From Tubiluchus corallicola (lineage: Eukaryota > Priapulida > Priapulimorpha > Priapulimorphida > Tubiluchidae), in the NCBI GenBank assembly GCA_030141605.1, contig JAQGDQ010000362.1, forward strand, positions 188,001-235,000: 47,000 nt of DNA, written 5' to 3'. A program made the translations under genes and the position numbers. How positions within the stretch are numbered: position 1 is the stretch's first letter; each line of letters starts with the position of its first letter. Shown here one piece after another: positions 1 through 11,100 of this stretch. The notes below the pieces were generated by a model that saw only the letters and a program-made list of their open reading frames with translations, made no database searches and had not been told where the DNA came from.

Positions 1-272
1 TACCTGATTGTCTCATCGAAAGTTTGACTCTCAAATTTTAACACAAGTTTTGGATTAACTCAAGCTATGTAAGGGTTTCCTGCTAAAATTTAATAAATGA
101 AAATATACTTGCCTTCACTAGGCTAAAATAAGCTTTATCTAGTTAAAATGTGTTATAACGTAATATGTGTCTGATAGATGCACTACTTCACAAGAAACTC
201 TCACTTCAACTAATGGTAAAATTTGTTGTAAAAATTATTATTGACTCCTTTTATTTTTCTTGTTGTGCAAAG
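1..272. other. Region upstream of lipase gene 1
   Basis: AT-rich. An in-frame ATG at 165 would extend the protein but would bury the signal peptide. No TATA box or separate first exon was found. If gene 1 has a split signal peptide like gene 2, its first exon lies before the window. Confidence 0.4.
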
Positions 273-2398
273 ATGACCAGTCCAAAAATTTGGCTTGTCT
301 ATTTATTCACAGCTTGCCTGGCCGTTGTTTTGTCGAATTCAGTAGATGAAGAAAGTTATTTTCATAGCGAGGAGTATGAAGCCACGGCAGAGCTTAAATT
401 TAAGCTCTACATTGAAGAAATGAATAAACAAAGAGGGCTCTTCCCTAAAAAGGAAGTTTGTTACGACATCTTTGGTTGTTTTAACAATGAGCCGCCCTAT
501 GATAATGCAATGGGTAACGTCCCTGAAGATCCAGCCGTCATCCAGACGAAATTTCTACTCTTTACCAGGAATAATCGCGACACCTATGAAATGCTTTCTT
601 ACAATGATCCCAGTACAATCTTATCATCGAACTTTGATGGCTTAAAGAAAACAAGTTTTCTGATACATGGATTTTCTGGTCATGGCAACATGGATTGGGT
701 GAAACTAATGAAAGACGGAGCATTGACTAAGGTATTTATAAGTGTATTCAAACTTTTTTGCCAAATGTTTCTCCATCCAATGCCTTTACTGGTGCCTTTC
801 TTGAAAACAGAGAGCATCACAAAAGTGATCAATCTCTATGTGTTCTATGATCTCTATGATCGATCTCAGCAAATATCTAGTCAAAAAAAGTTTTTACTAG
901 GCCTATATCATCAAAGCAAAGCCGGACCCAATCTTAAACGGTAGGTCAAAACTATCTACTCTTTAAAATGTAGAAAGAAAACATACTATTTTTTTCAAAA
1001 ATGGCATACGTGAAATTTGTATTACCACAATTTCGCGTTCCTGCCACTAGTTCTTCGCTGTTTCACGCATTTTGCCATTGGCAAATTAGACGGGCACTAG
1101 CGCCTGCATTTCGAAAGCGCGTTGCACGAAAAACAGGCACTGTACCTCTCAGTTCAGATTTGTTCATTTGTGACAAACTACACACGTTTGACAGCTCATG
1201 CGTGAGCATAGCGGTAAATTTGAAATGAGCATTTTTATCTTTAAATTTGCCTAGTTTTAGCACAACACATTGAATATCTTACCGTAGCAATGTACTTCAA
1301 TTTTCACTTTCGCAAACACGTGCAACACGCTCGTGGAATATTTTTGCTGTTGAAAATTATGTTAATTTGTGTTGTCATCAATAATTGGGCTCGCTGCCGT
1401 TAATTAAGTTTTTCATCTATTATCAGAAACGCGTTTGCAGTATTAATTGGGTTAAAATGCATACTTTTATCTTACTTGAAAATGGGATAGTATATGAAAA
1501 ATCATCCTGTCTTCATTTAAATATTAATTCAATAAATAATATAACTGCCTTAGGTATGAAAACTAACTACTTTATTTCTGTATTTTTTTACGAAATTCCT
1601 TATCAGACTTCAAAGATGAAACATTCCAGCAACAGTAAACATGCTTGCCTCACAGATTTTGTCTTGAATATTATTTTAAAAGACTCGAGAAAAGATTGAC
1701 CATGACGCATTATTATGCTACAGTGAAAGTTTCCGGAATTTGTCAGACTAATCCTTCTATTTCTGGTTTTGAGAATAAGATATACTATCATATGTTGAAA
1801 ATATATCTTTATACTTTGATTATCTGAACAAAGCCTTCCTTTTTTCCAGGAAGATATTAACTTTATTGTTGTTGATTGGGAACGAGGAGCAGATTCACTT
1901 AGTTATTGGCAAGGAGTTGCCAACTGCAGAATTGTTGGAGCAGAGGTAGCTTACTTGATCAAACAAATTAACAGCTTTGCTGGGACATCAGAGAGACAGT
2001 TTCATCTGATAGGATTCAGTTTAGGTGCTCATGTTGCAGGTTATGCAGGAGAAGAGTTACCTGGGATTGCACATATCACAGGTATTACTTGGTGCACCGT
2101 ACTGCCCGTAATTAGGTTGTTTACTACTTTTTAAAATAAAATTAAAGATAATTTTCAGATAAAGCTTGTTTATTCAGAGAAAACCTATCCAGCACGCCTA
2201 TAAATTGAGTAATTTTTTTCTGTAGGCTTAGACCCAGCAAGTCCCTGGTTTGAAGGTGAAGATCCAAGAGTCCGTATTGATGCAACTGATGCGGACTTTG
2301 TTGATGTTGTTCACACAAACACTGGTCCCTTGTGGCTTGGTTATGTTGGTAAAACAAATTTGTCACTTCTTATAACATATATTCTTACCACCCGTCAG

Positions 2399-2453
<55 letters not shown>

Positions 2454-5400
2454 CTCTGTTTATCTTTCCTTTAGCTTCAATTCTCTGTCAATCTATCTTC
2501 TGCCTGTTGTCTGTCTGTATGACTGCTGGCTATCCATCGATCCATCTGCCTGTCTTTTGCTTTGTTTTGTTCTTCTCTCTTACTTCTCTTTCCTTTAAAT
2601 GTACATCTTACTATTCTAACAATTTTCCACAAAAGAAACAAAATCTTGTACTTTGCACTTGAATTTAGTAACTTGTACTTACTTTCCTCGACAGGAATCT
2701 CGCAAAAATCTGGCCACGTTGACGTTTTTCCTAATGGTGGATCTCTTCAAACAGGATGTAGCACTCCTGCTGGTGGAGCCCTTGAAGCCATTCTAACAGG
2801 CAATTGTAAGTTTTTTATGGCGTTTTCTGCATGAAGGTAGTTTTGTAGTGGTTTTCTCAGCTATTGCCGACTTATATGTGTGACCTAAGCTTTTAACATG
2901 ATAAAAAGACATTTTTTCACGCCAGGTTACCATTGGTTCTGTGTACGTTAGACAGAAATTAGTTAAATAATTGGCATTAATGACTGCAAGTATATATGTA
3001 AATTTCAGTGTAAATATGTAACGCTTTCAACGATCATCATTTATCATTGTCATCTATTTATTTGTTCAGTCGCTAATTTGGGAATAGATGTATATTAATG
3101 AAATAAAAGATTAATGGCAAAAAAGTAAAACGACAGTTGTTACCAATTCGGCGATAAGGCTTTTTCTTGCACTTCTTAACGAAAAAAGGTTAGGATTGTG
3201 TCCGATGTTACGACATTTCGTTTTCATCAATTTTATGCAGTTCGGCACTTTAAAGCCAAAGTGTAGCACTCAACAGCAGAACCTACTTAATGTGGATAGC
3301 CGAGATAGAGCTGGAACTTACTCATTGTCAAAACTAATCTTTTAGTAAGAGAATTTCAGAGGTGTTCTGGTCACATTCGGATACGTATGTGACTTTCAGG
3401 TAAATAGGGAGGGCAGCAATATGGCAGACGTTTCAAGGGTATCCATTAATTGGCCATGGTTTGCATTGCTTAATTTCGTCATTAAATACGCGTCGTAATG
3501 ACTAGACTGCGTCTCTCGCCCAACTGCACTGCTTTTAGCAGAGAACAATAGATTTTCAATTTATGAAGGTCTGCATGCCCTACTGATCATGTTATGTCCT
3601 ATTCATATTGTGTAATTTAAATTGGGGTAGGCTGCTTTGCCACCTGTTGCTGTGCTGTATTGAGCTGTTGTTTTGTTTTGTTGGATAGTTATTTGGGAAT
3701 GCTAATACCACAAAAGTGAGAATTTAAAATGATTGTTAATCTTGTAACTGAGAAAAATTACCCATCTTCCTTAATTTGAAGTTGAAGAACTTTTTGACAT
3801 CGCTGGATGTAATCACTATCGGGCTGTTTTCCTATACGCCAATGCCTTGCTTACCCAGTGTGGTCCAAAGTCATTTGGTTGTGATAGCTACGATAGCTTC
3901 CAGGCGGGACGCTGTGCAGAAGTTGGAAGGACGGAAGTTGGCAACGCGGAGAAGTTTTCTTACAGGGGCAATGCGTACTGTGATACGTTAACAGAGGAAG
4001 ACGGTTTCTGTGGTAATCATTTTGACACTTTAGCACAAAATTGCTAAACACTGCTTAAACGATTTTTATTCAAGTGACCTTTAGACGTTTCAGTATGTTT
4101 TTAATAAAAGTGACTTTAACGTAACGCCTTGCGCTACTGTTTCCATAATTTCAACCTAGATAAATTATATTTAATTTGATTCTGCATTTTTTAAGCTTCA
4201 ACCTGGAGGAAAAACTACTTCCTTAAAGTATTCAAAGTTGTATTAGTGGCTTTATAGGATCATTGTAACAATGATCGCTTGCAAATATCAGCTAAAAAGA
4301 ATTTTAGAGTTGAGCATTGGTGACGTCATCATATTTCTCCACTTTGTAGGATTTCATTATCATGTTGGTATATCGCTTGCACCTTGGAGCTTCCATCCTG
4401 ATGGTGATATTTTTGCTACTGTCATCTCGAGCACTGGGACTGAGATAGTTACCATTCAGCTTGCTAAGTAAATCAATATTCAGATTTTAAGCATTCTTTC
4501 ATAATTCACTAACTTAGTATTAAAAGGATATTTTTGATCTAAAAGATTACTAAAAAGGTTTTAGATTATTCGCCGTTTTAAATTACGTTTCTATATTACA
4601 TGTACAAAACGAATCAAAACCATTTAAAAGATCTATTACCAGTCGAACTTATTTGTTGTGTTTCCAAACCATATTCATTAATACATGTAGCTTCACCAAA
4701 CATCAGAAAATTTAGCAATGTGGAGTCGGTCATCCGGAGTTGCGTACCTCCGAACTACCGTTTGGCACGTGATTATTATACATGTATGAACGATCAAAGT
4801 TGATTAAATAACGACAAAGTTTACTAGTTTCTGCACATCGAAAAAGTTGACTAATTCAGGTAATCCATCACAGAAATGGGCATGAAAGTTTGGAAAATGT
4901 GCTTAATCGAAAAATGTGACAATTTTTGGATCAATACTGTGCACAATATGTATAAGATGAGCATTTGTTACTAATTGTCTTCCAGTGGCGAGTCCATCCC
5001 TGCAGGACAAGAAACTGCTGGTCTTTTCTTTACTTCCACTGCAATAGCGGACGTTTCATATGTGAAACTCTCGTACGAGAAAGGCTGGTTCGAGTACTCT
5101 TCATTTGATGTGAACAAGATTGCCGTACGAGACTACGACAACGATTCTTGGTATAAAAATATTTCCTTAATATATGCTATGTATATGCCATACAACAAAT
5201 GCTGCAATGAATGCTTTGTTATGGAGTTAATAGAATTAGTTTGGCATATTTACCCAACCAAAGTGTACGACTGTGTGCATGAAAGTTGTGATTATAGCTA
5301 TCCGTGAAAATTGCCATTTAGCATTGCTGATGTACTATTTTGCCTTGTTAACACAGGCGCGTTTTGCCGACCAAGAGATTTTGTAAATCACACATTTAAT

Positions 5401-5629
5401 GCTGATTCCTTTGACTGTGTCAAGTAACTGAGACAAACAGGCCAATATGTATGTGTAAATCATTTTATTAACCGTTTTTGTGTAAACGCGCTGACAGCTT
5501 TATTTTTACAATGTTACTTCTACATCTTTAAATCACTATTTTTGTTTACGTAGGTGGACAAGCTGCAGCGAAGTTAAAGTGAAACATGACAGTCCTGTTA
5601 CAGTTTCTATGACACCTGGCAATTGCTGA
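273..5629 (+). CDS. Secreted pancreatic-type triacylglycerol lipase, gene 1 of tandem pair (8 coding exons, 504 aa)
   Basis: Predicted extracellular lipase hydrolysing acyl esters of glycerides or phospholipids. Coding exons: 273-731, 1850-2081, 2226-2348, 2695-2805, 3782-4012, 4350-4467, 4986-5150, 5554-5629. All introns are GT-AG and phases join without a stop. Residues 1 to about 20 form a signal peptide (K then IWLVYLFTACLAVV). The hydrolase domain carries the nucleophile elbow GFSLG (Ser210), GLDPA (Asp233) and CNHYR (His320). Asp-His spacing is 87, as in vertebrate pancreatic lipase. Cys293-Cys318 bracket a 24-residue lid, and Asp249/Asp252 fit the family's calcium site. A PLAT domain follows from about residue 386, closed by a C-terminal Cys pair (SCSEV, PGNC). 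Intron 1 holds an interspersed repeat and intron 3 a (TC)n tract. ATTAAA at 5668 may be the poly(A) signal. The start is uncertain: a good splice acceptor at 311-312 matches an intron position in gene 2, so the true first exon could lie upstream of the window. Family assignment is firm; substrate is inferred. Confidence 0.9.
922..1520 (+). repeat. Interspersed ~600-bp repeat, copy A (intron 1 of lipase gene 1)
   Basis: This is the first of three copies of one family; the others are at 6571-7150 and 45638-46244, all in the same orientation. Shared landmarks in order: CCGGACCCAATCTTAAAC, GGTCAAAAC.ATCTACTCTTTA, AAACATACTATTTTTTTCAA, TTAGACGGGCA, GACAGCTCATGCGTGAGCA, GCGGTAAATTTGAAAT, TGCTGTTGAAAATTAT and AAAATCATCCTGTCTTC at the end. 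A short frame is open from 1001 to 1228. No transposase or reverse-transcriptase domain, LTR or terminal inverted repeat is evident, so the class is unknown. A non-autonomous element is the simplest reading. Confidence 0.85.
2399..2458. repeat. (TC)n microsatellite in lipase gene 1 intron 3
   Basis: A nearly pure dinucleotide tract begins about 50 nt after the exon 3 donor, with a longer pyrimidine-rich region to about 2600. Confidence 0.95.
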
Positions 5630-5667
5630 CAAATCAGGCAGCTTAGCAACTTTCAGAATTGAAAAAT

Positions 5668-5673
5668 ATTAAA
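5668..5673 (+). promoter_or_regulatory. ATTAAA poly(A) signal candidate of lipase gene 1
   Basis: The common variant hexamer 39 nt after the gene 1 stop codon, with a second ATTAAA at 5695. No AATAAA is seen close by. Confidence 0.35.
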
Positions 5674-5984
5674 GAAAGAAAAACATTTACCCCAATTAAA
5701 ATATGGCGTTTGCTTTTTACTTTTCACCAGGCTAGAGAAACTCACTTGGTCATGATTGAATGAAAATGACAATATTTCAGAGTCCGTGCAACTGGTAAAA
5801 CGAAACGAGGTGACAGTTTCACTGAAACTATATTATATGAAAACTGGCAAATGTGGATCTTACGTTTTTTGAAGGACTTTTCAGCGATAATCAACTTCTA
5901 ACTTAACACAAATAATAATTAAAACACATAATTATATCGATCAGCACTGGTGTATGCACCAAAAGGGATGCGAGAGAGAAGGGG

Positions 5985-6026
5985 GAATAGGGGGAGGGAG
6001 AGAGAGAAGAGAACGAGAGATGAGAC

Positions 6027-6088
<62 letters not shown>

Positions 6089-6150
6089 AGCCAGAACAAG
6101 AGAAAGAAAGAAAGTCAGACAGAGAGAGGGAGAGAGAAACTGAGAGAGCG
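5985..6150. repeat. (GA)n purine tract
   Basis: The pure (AG)n core at about 6036-6084 is flanked by interrupted GA-rich sequence. It lies in the intergenic space after lipase gene 1. Open frames across it (Arg-Glu or Ser-Leu polymers) are artefacts. Confidence 0.95.
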
Positions 6151-6570
6151 ATAGGAGTGTGCAACATATGTTTCGATTATTTGCTCAACTTATTAAAGCA
6201 GCAAACAGATAATATAAAAGTAAATACGCTTTACTCTTTGATATTTTATTTCGCTGAAAAATTATTTCGCAACATAATTAGCCACGAATAATATTAGAAG
6301 TTGATTGCTCATACATTTGAATAGGCCGCCTATGTAGAAAATAGTTAAAAGAAAAGGTCTTCAGATGTTACATAGTTTTAAACCCAACAGAGACATTAAT
6401 TCAGATTAATTCACGTCATTTTGATTATCAAAGTGTGTTTCTACTAATACAAAATTCTGTGATAAAAGTTTAGATACACAAATGATAAATGTAGATACGA
6501 TCTAACCAAAAATATCACGAGAATAACAATATCTACAGGCAACTGTGTTAAAGCAAACTGAATTTTGCAG

Positions 6571-7150
6571 TACTTGGTCAAAACAATCTACTCTTTAAAA
6601 TATTGAAAGAAAACATACTATTTTTTTCAAAAATGACTTACGTGAACGAATTATTACCACACAAACACAATTTCACGTTCGCGCCACTATTTTTTCGCTC
6701 TTACACGCATTTTGCCATTCGGTAATTAGACGGGCATTAACGCCTAATTTCGGAAACGCATTGCACCAAAAACAGGTGCTGTACCTTTCAGTTCAGATGC
6801 GTTCGTTTGTGACGAACTATACACGTTCGATAGCTCATGCGTGAGCACAGCGGTAAATTTGAAATTTAAATTTTTATCTTAAAACTTGCCCAGTTTTAGT
6901 ACAACACACTGAATATCTTACCGTAGCAATGTACTTCAGTTTTCGCATTCGCAAATACGTGCAACATGCTCGTAGAATATGTTTGCTGTTGAAAATTATC
7001 TTAGTTTGTGATGTCATCAAACGTTGGGCTCGCCTGCCGTTAATTAAGCTTTTAATCATTATTTAATTATTAGAAGCGCTTTTGCTGTATAAATTGTTAT
7101 CGGACTTGGAAGTGAGTTAGTATATGAAAAATCATCCTGTCTTCCTTTAA
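6571..7150 (+). repeat. Interspersed ~600-bp repeat, copy B (between the lipase genes)
   Basis: It lies about 0.9 kb past lipase gene 1, with the same landmarks as copy A from GGTCAAAACAATCTACTC to ATCATCCTGTCTTCCTTTAA. The leading CCGGACCC segment is absent. The short frame seen in copies A and C is interrupted here by an in-frame stop and a one-base deletion (CCTAATTTCGG against CCTGCATTTCGG), but the second half of the frame stays open. Confidence 0.85.
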
Positions 7151-7504
7151 TTCTAGATAACTAAATTAAACTAGTTTCGCTTTTTTGAGCACGTAGAACA
7201 TTTCAGTTGCTTGCAATAAGGCTCACTAAAAAATTCGCTTGATTTAAGCAATTTTTCCATCATAAAACTCTCCTTACAAGTACTCTCGAACTCGCTCCGT
7301 GAAAATTTCACAAATAACCAAATGAATTCCAAGGGTCAATGTACCAGGGCTTTATCTTATGTGACTTTCGCTTTTCTCAAGAAAAAATAAAGGAAATGAT
7401 ACCAACGATCGTTTGAAATGCAATAATCAAGATTTCATTAATATCACTGGCAATAAAAAAGGGGCGACAATCATATAAAAGCACGACAGCAAAATTAAAT
7501 TGGA

Positions 7505-7575
7505 AAGACCAAAAATTTTGGTGCTGTGATTCGAACCTAAGACCTTCTGCTATGCTAAGACAGTTTGGAATACTT
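7505..7575 (-). mobile_element. tRNA-derived SINE fragment
   Basis: The minus strand reads TTAGCATAGCAGAAGGTC and then TTAGGTTCGAATCACAG followed by CACCA and an A/T-rich tail. GGTTCGAATC is a good RNA polymerase III B box and the T-arm of a tRNA. The 5' half is degraded and 11 nt are missing relative to the copy at 34.2 kb. It is a retroposed relic, not a working tRNA gene. Confidence 0.5.
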
Positions 7576-7944
7576 GAAAAACGTACTATCTCACAGTAAG
7601 AATTAGCACTACAGCAGAAATTAAACCTAACTTTTGCAATTAAATCTACCACCAAAATTTTGCATGTTTTATTCTTTACAAAAGTTTGTTCTAGTTGCCT
7701 GAAAATAATCTTCCGTAGAAAAATGAGGCAACTCATTAAATTAATTGTAAAAACTCCGTGTTTTAAGCACAAGTATTTAGAAGTTACTTGTAATAACTGC
7801 ATATTCGGCTGTAAGACTAGAATCTTTTATGTACACATCCTATAGCGGCCTCCTGGTGACTGAGACGTGATATTCTCTTGGGAAAAATAACAGCCTGTTT
7901 ATGAAAATATTTACATCATTCAATTGTTATCTCTTATCTTTATT

Positions 7945-7952
7945 TATAAATA
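7945..7952 (+). promoter_or_regulatory. TATA-like box upstream of lipase gene 2
   Basis: TATAAATA lies 160 bp before the gene 2 start codon, which would leave a 5' leader of about 135 nt. In AT-rich DNA such a match can be chance, so this is a candidate only. Confidence 0.3.
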
Positions 7953-8111
7953 TATAGGTGGCAAGTCCTTGATTATTCGCGAGGATATTTTGCCAGGGTA
8001 CTTTCTGCCTATCCTGTGTTTGAGAAGCAAGGATCATTAGCGGTCACAGTAAAGTTGTTAAGTGTGACTGGTCGGACATAATATGGTGGACTGAATCTTT
8101 TATCTAGAGCT

Positions 8112-11100
8112 ATGTCGACAAATTTCGTTATTTTTGCAGGTAGGCATTTTCTGTATGTATCCGAACTTCTTTGTTGATTTAGCTTGATTTTTTAGATAAA
8201 TATTCAAACTTTTCAATATTTCAAAATAATAATTCAAGTAAAGGCACATTTATCAAGAAAAACCAGAAAGCTCTAATAATTATTTATAAGCTTATTCTTA
8301 ATTCAAGATTATTGGTTAGTAACTTATTGGTGAATTTTTAAAATCACAACAAAACCAGAGCTGTGTAATAGTGTTTGTGTTAGACTTGTAATTCAAAGAT
8401 CCCTGATTATGAAAAATTAATTCATGATTAGCTGTATCATTGAATAGATGATCGAGATTATGAATAATAAATTAACTACTCGCAAGTAATTCCAGCTTCT
8501 AAATTTATTATGAAAAAATTAATCGAATTCGTCACTAATTACTCTACTGCGATTAAACCAACACTTGAAAATGCTGGATTGCTTGTTAGCTATTCATAAG
8601 ATGCTGTATAGTCTACCAGTTGTCTTGTACGGAAGATTTGTAGTTTAAATCCAGGAGGACGCAACACGCTTTTTTCTTTGCATTTATTTTCTTTCAGTGA
8701 AGTTTTAAAACAAAATTAAAAACCTACGGGTTCATTTTTTCATTATATTACTTGATAATTAATTCTGCGTGTGTATATTTTAGTGGTATTTGCTGTAGTC
8801 TCATCTTACACAATAGATGAAGACGCTTACTTAAACAGCAAGGAATACAGAGACATTGTTGAACGTGAATTCAAGAATTACATCAAAGAATTGAACGACA
8901 AAAGAGCCAAACTTCCGCGTACAGAAGTGTGTTACGAACCATTCGGTTGTTTCAGCAATGCTCCACCATATGACAACGCCCTGGGTAATGTTCCTGAAGA
9001 TCCAGCAGTCCTCCAGACGAGGTTCTTGCTGTATACAAGAGACAATCGAGATGCCTTTGACTTACTTTCTTATAACGATCCTAAAACGATACTGGAATCA
9101 CATTTTGATAATACAAGAAAGACTCAGTTTCTTATGCATGGATACATGGGAAATGGATTGAAAGAATGGGTCAATGGTATCGTTCAAGCAGCTTTGAATA
9201 AGGTATTTCTTATAATGATTCCTGATACTATAATGTGGCAACTTATTTATCCCTTCACTATGCTATTCTAGCTGCTTTAACGAGAATATTTTAGTTAGTT
9301 ACTTCTGTTATGTTTTAAGAATATAGTTCTACTGATCAGTTGTTTAGGAAACACTCTAAAGTTTAACTTTGCGTGTAATTACTATTCCTCAATAAATTCA
9401 GCATCAAAAGTAGCATTTATGTAACTTTTAAAGGAAACAATGACACAAGACATGATTGATGGTCTGACCTCTTGAAAGAGGATTGGATTAATAATCTAAC
9501 AATTGGACTTCCTTATTGATAAAGCTGAATTTAAAAACAGAAATAAACGAAATTAAATACAATGCACAAACTCAAACATATTAACTATTACAGGAAGATG
9601 TGAATATGATTGCTGTGGACTGGGAAAATGGAGCAGGTAGATTGAACTACTGGCAGTCGGTAGCCAATTGCCGAATTGTTGGCGCAGAAATTGCCCATTT
9701 GATCAGACAGATGAACAGTTTAACTGGGACTGCAGAGAAACAGTTTCATTTAATTGGCTTCAGTTTAGGTGCTCATGTTGCAGGTTATGCAGGAGAAGAG
9801 TTACCTGGCTTAGAACGTATAACAGGTATCGTCACTTGCTCTAAATTTACCGATAACCGAATTTCAACAAGTACAGGTAAACCGCAGACTGTCCTAAAGT
9901 GCTGCTGCAAAGTGAGGATGATAGGACTACTTAAATAAAAAAAAACGTAATTTGCTAAGAGTTGTCTAGTGACCAACTGTAACTGGACGCCATTGCAAAG
10001 ATTCACAACGATCGTTACATTTTCCATAACAATGATGTATAGTCATGCACTCCTCATTGAACAGTGAGAATGAACTTCAGTACGGTTCCTGTCGGTTACG
10101 GGCGCGCTTCTATAGTAATCTCTATCTTTGTTTGTATATATACTTCAAATGCATCATACTCAATGTTACTAAAAGAATGAAAAAGTGACAAATGAAAAAG
10201 GTTACCTTTGTGCTATACGATTTGAAACAGCAGGGCAATTTCTTAATCTGGTTAAGTTCGGTCTATTCAGCGTATGGACTATGGAGAAGTACTTTGGGGG
10301 CTATGTCAACCGCTTGCTGTGGGCAAGTGGCAATTATAACTTAGCTAAAGAATCTAAGACTCCAGTCTCAGGACTACGTTCTTCTGTATTGCTGTGAACT
10401 ATCAAAGAGCAAAAAATGTTAATTTATCTGGTAGTATCTTAAACATATCTTTTTGTGCATGCTATAACCTATAAGAACGAAAAATAGATTAAAATACAAG
10501 TTAGAATTTAAACTACAACCCCGAAAAACTCGTACCTTCACTTGTTAAGTGTGATACTTGTCAATGTAGCCTAATACCTTGTAATCTAACTAAATCCTGT
10601 TAATCTCAGGTCTTGATCCGGCTAATCCGTGGTTTGAAGGAGAAGATCCACTGGTTCGCATTGATTCTTCTGATGCAAAATTTGTCGACATAATTCACAC
10701 TAATGGCGGCGATTGGTACCGCGGATACGTTGGTAAAAATCCCAATGATGTTATTTTGTTTTCCGGATGTATTCTAAAAGTGCCCAAATTGACTTTCATC
10801 TTTGACATCTGTATGTAGATGAACCATTATGTACAGTTAATAAATTGATGTCCATGGCTTTATGCTTCTTCAAGTTGAGTTCTTTATAATAAACGCTAAA
10901 TGTGCGGACACATGAATGAATATTATGTTCAGTAATAATTGCGTCACTTTTCTCATCGATATCATTAAATTTATTTGTTATCTTTGTTAGCTGATTTTTA
11001 ATTTTACTTATACAGGAATGACAGCGCCTTGCGGACATGTAGACATATATCCCAATGGCGGCTCTTTGCAACCTGGATGTAGAAGACCGATAGGTGGCGC

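Noticed and set aside
165-272. In-frame upstream ATG for lipase gene 1
   Set aside because: It would place 36 extra residues ahead of a good signal peptide. The ATG at 273 has better context and length.
922-929. CCGGACCC shared by the ~600-bp repeat (922, 45639) and the GPCR intronic duplicates (27339, 29863)
   Set aside because: Within each pair the match comes from the duplication itself, so there are only two independent occurrences and no further shared flank.
732-944. Read-through of lipase exon 1 past position 731
   Set aside because: A GT donor follows the same AAG codon in both paralogues, and the residues beyond it do not fit the lipase fold. It is intron.
5919-6291. Arg/Glu-rich and Ser/Leu-rich open frames
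   Set aside because: They come from the (GA)n tract read on both strands.
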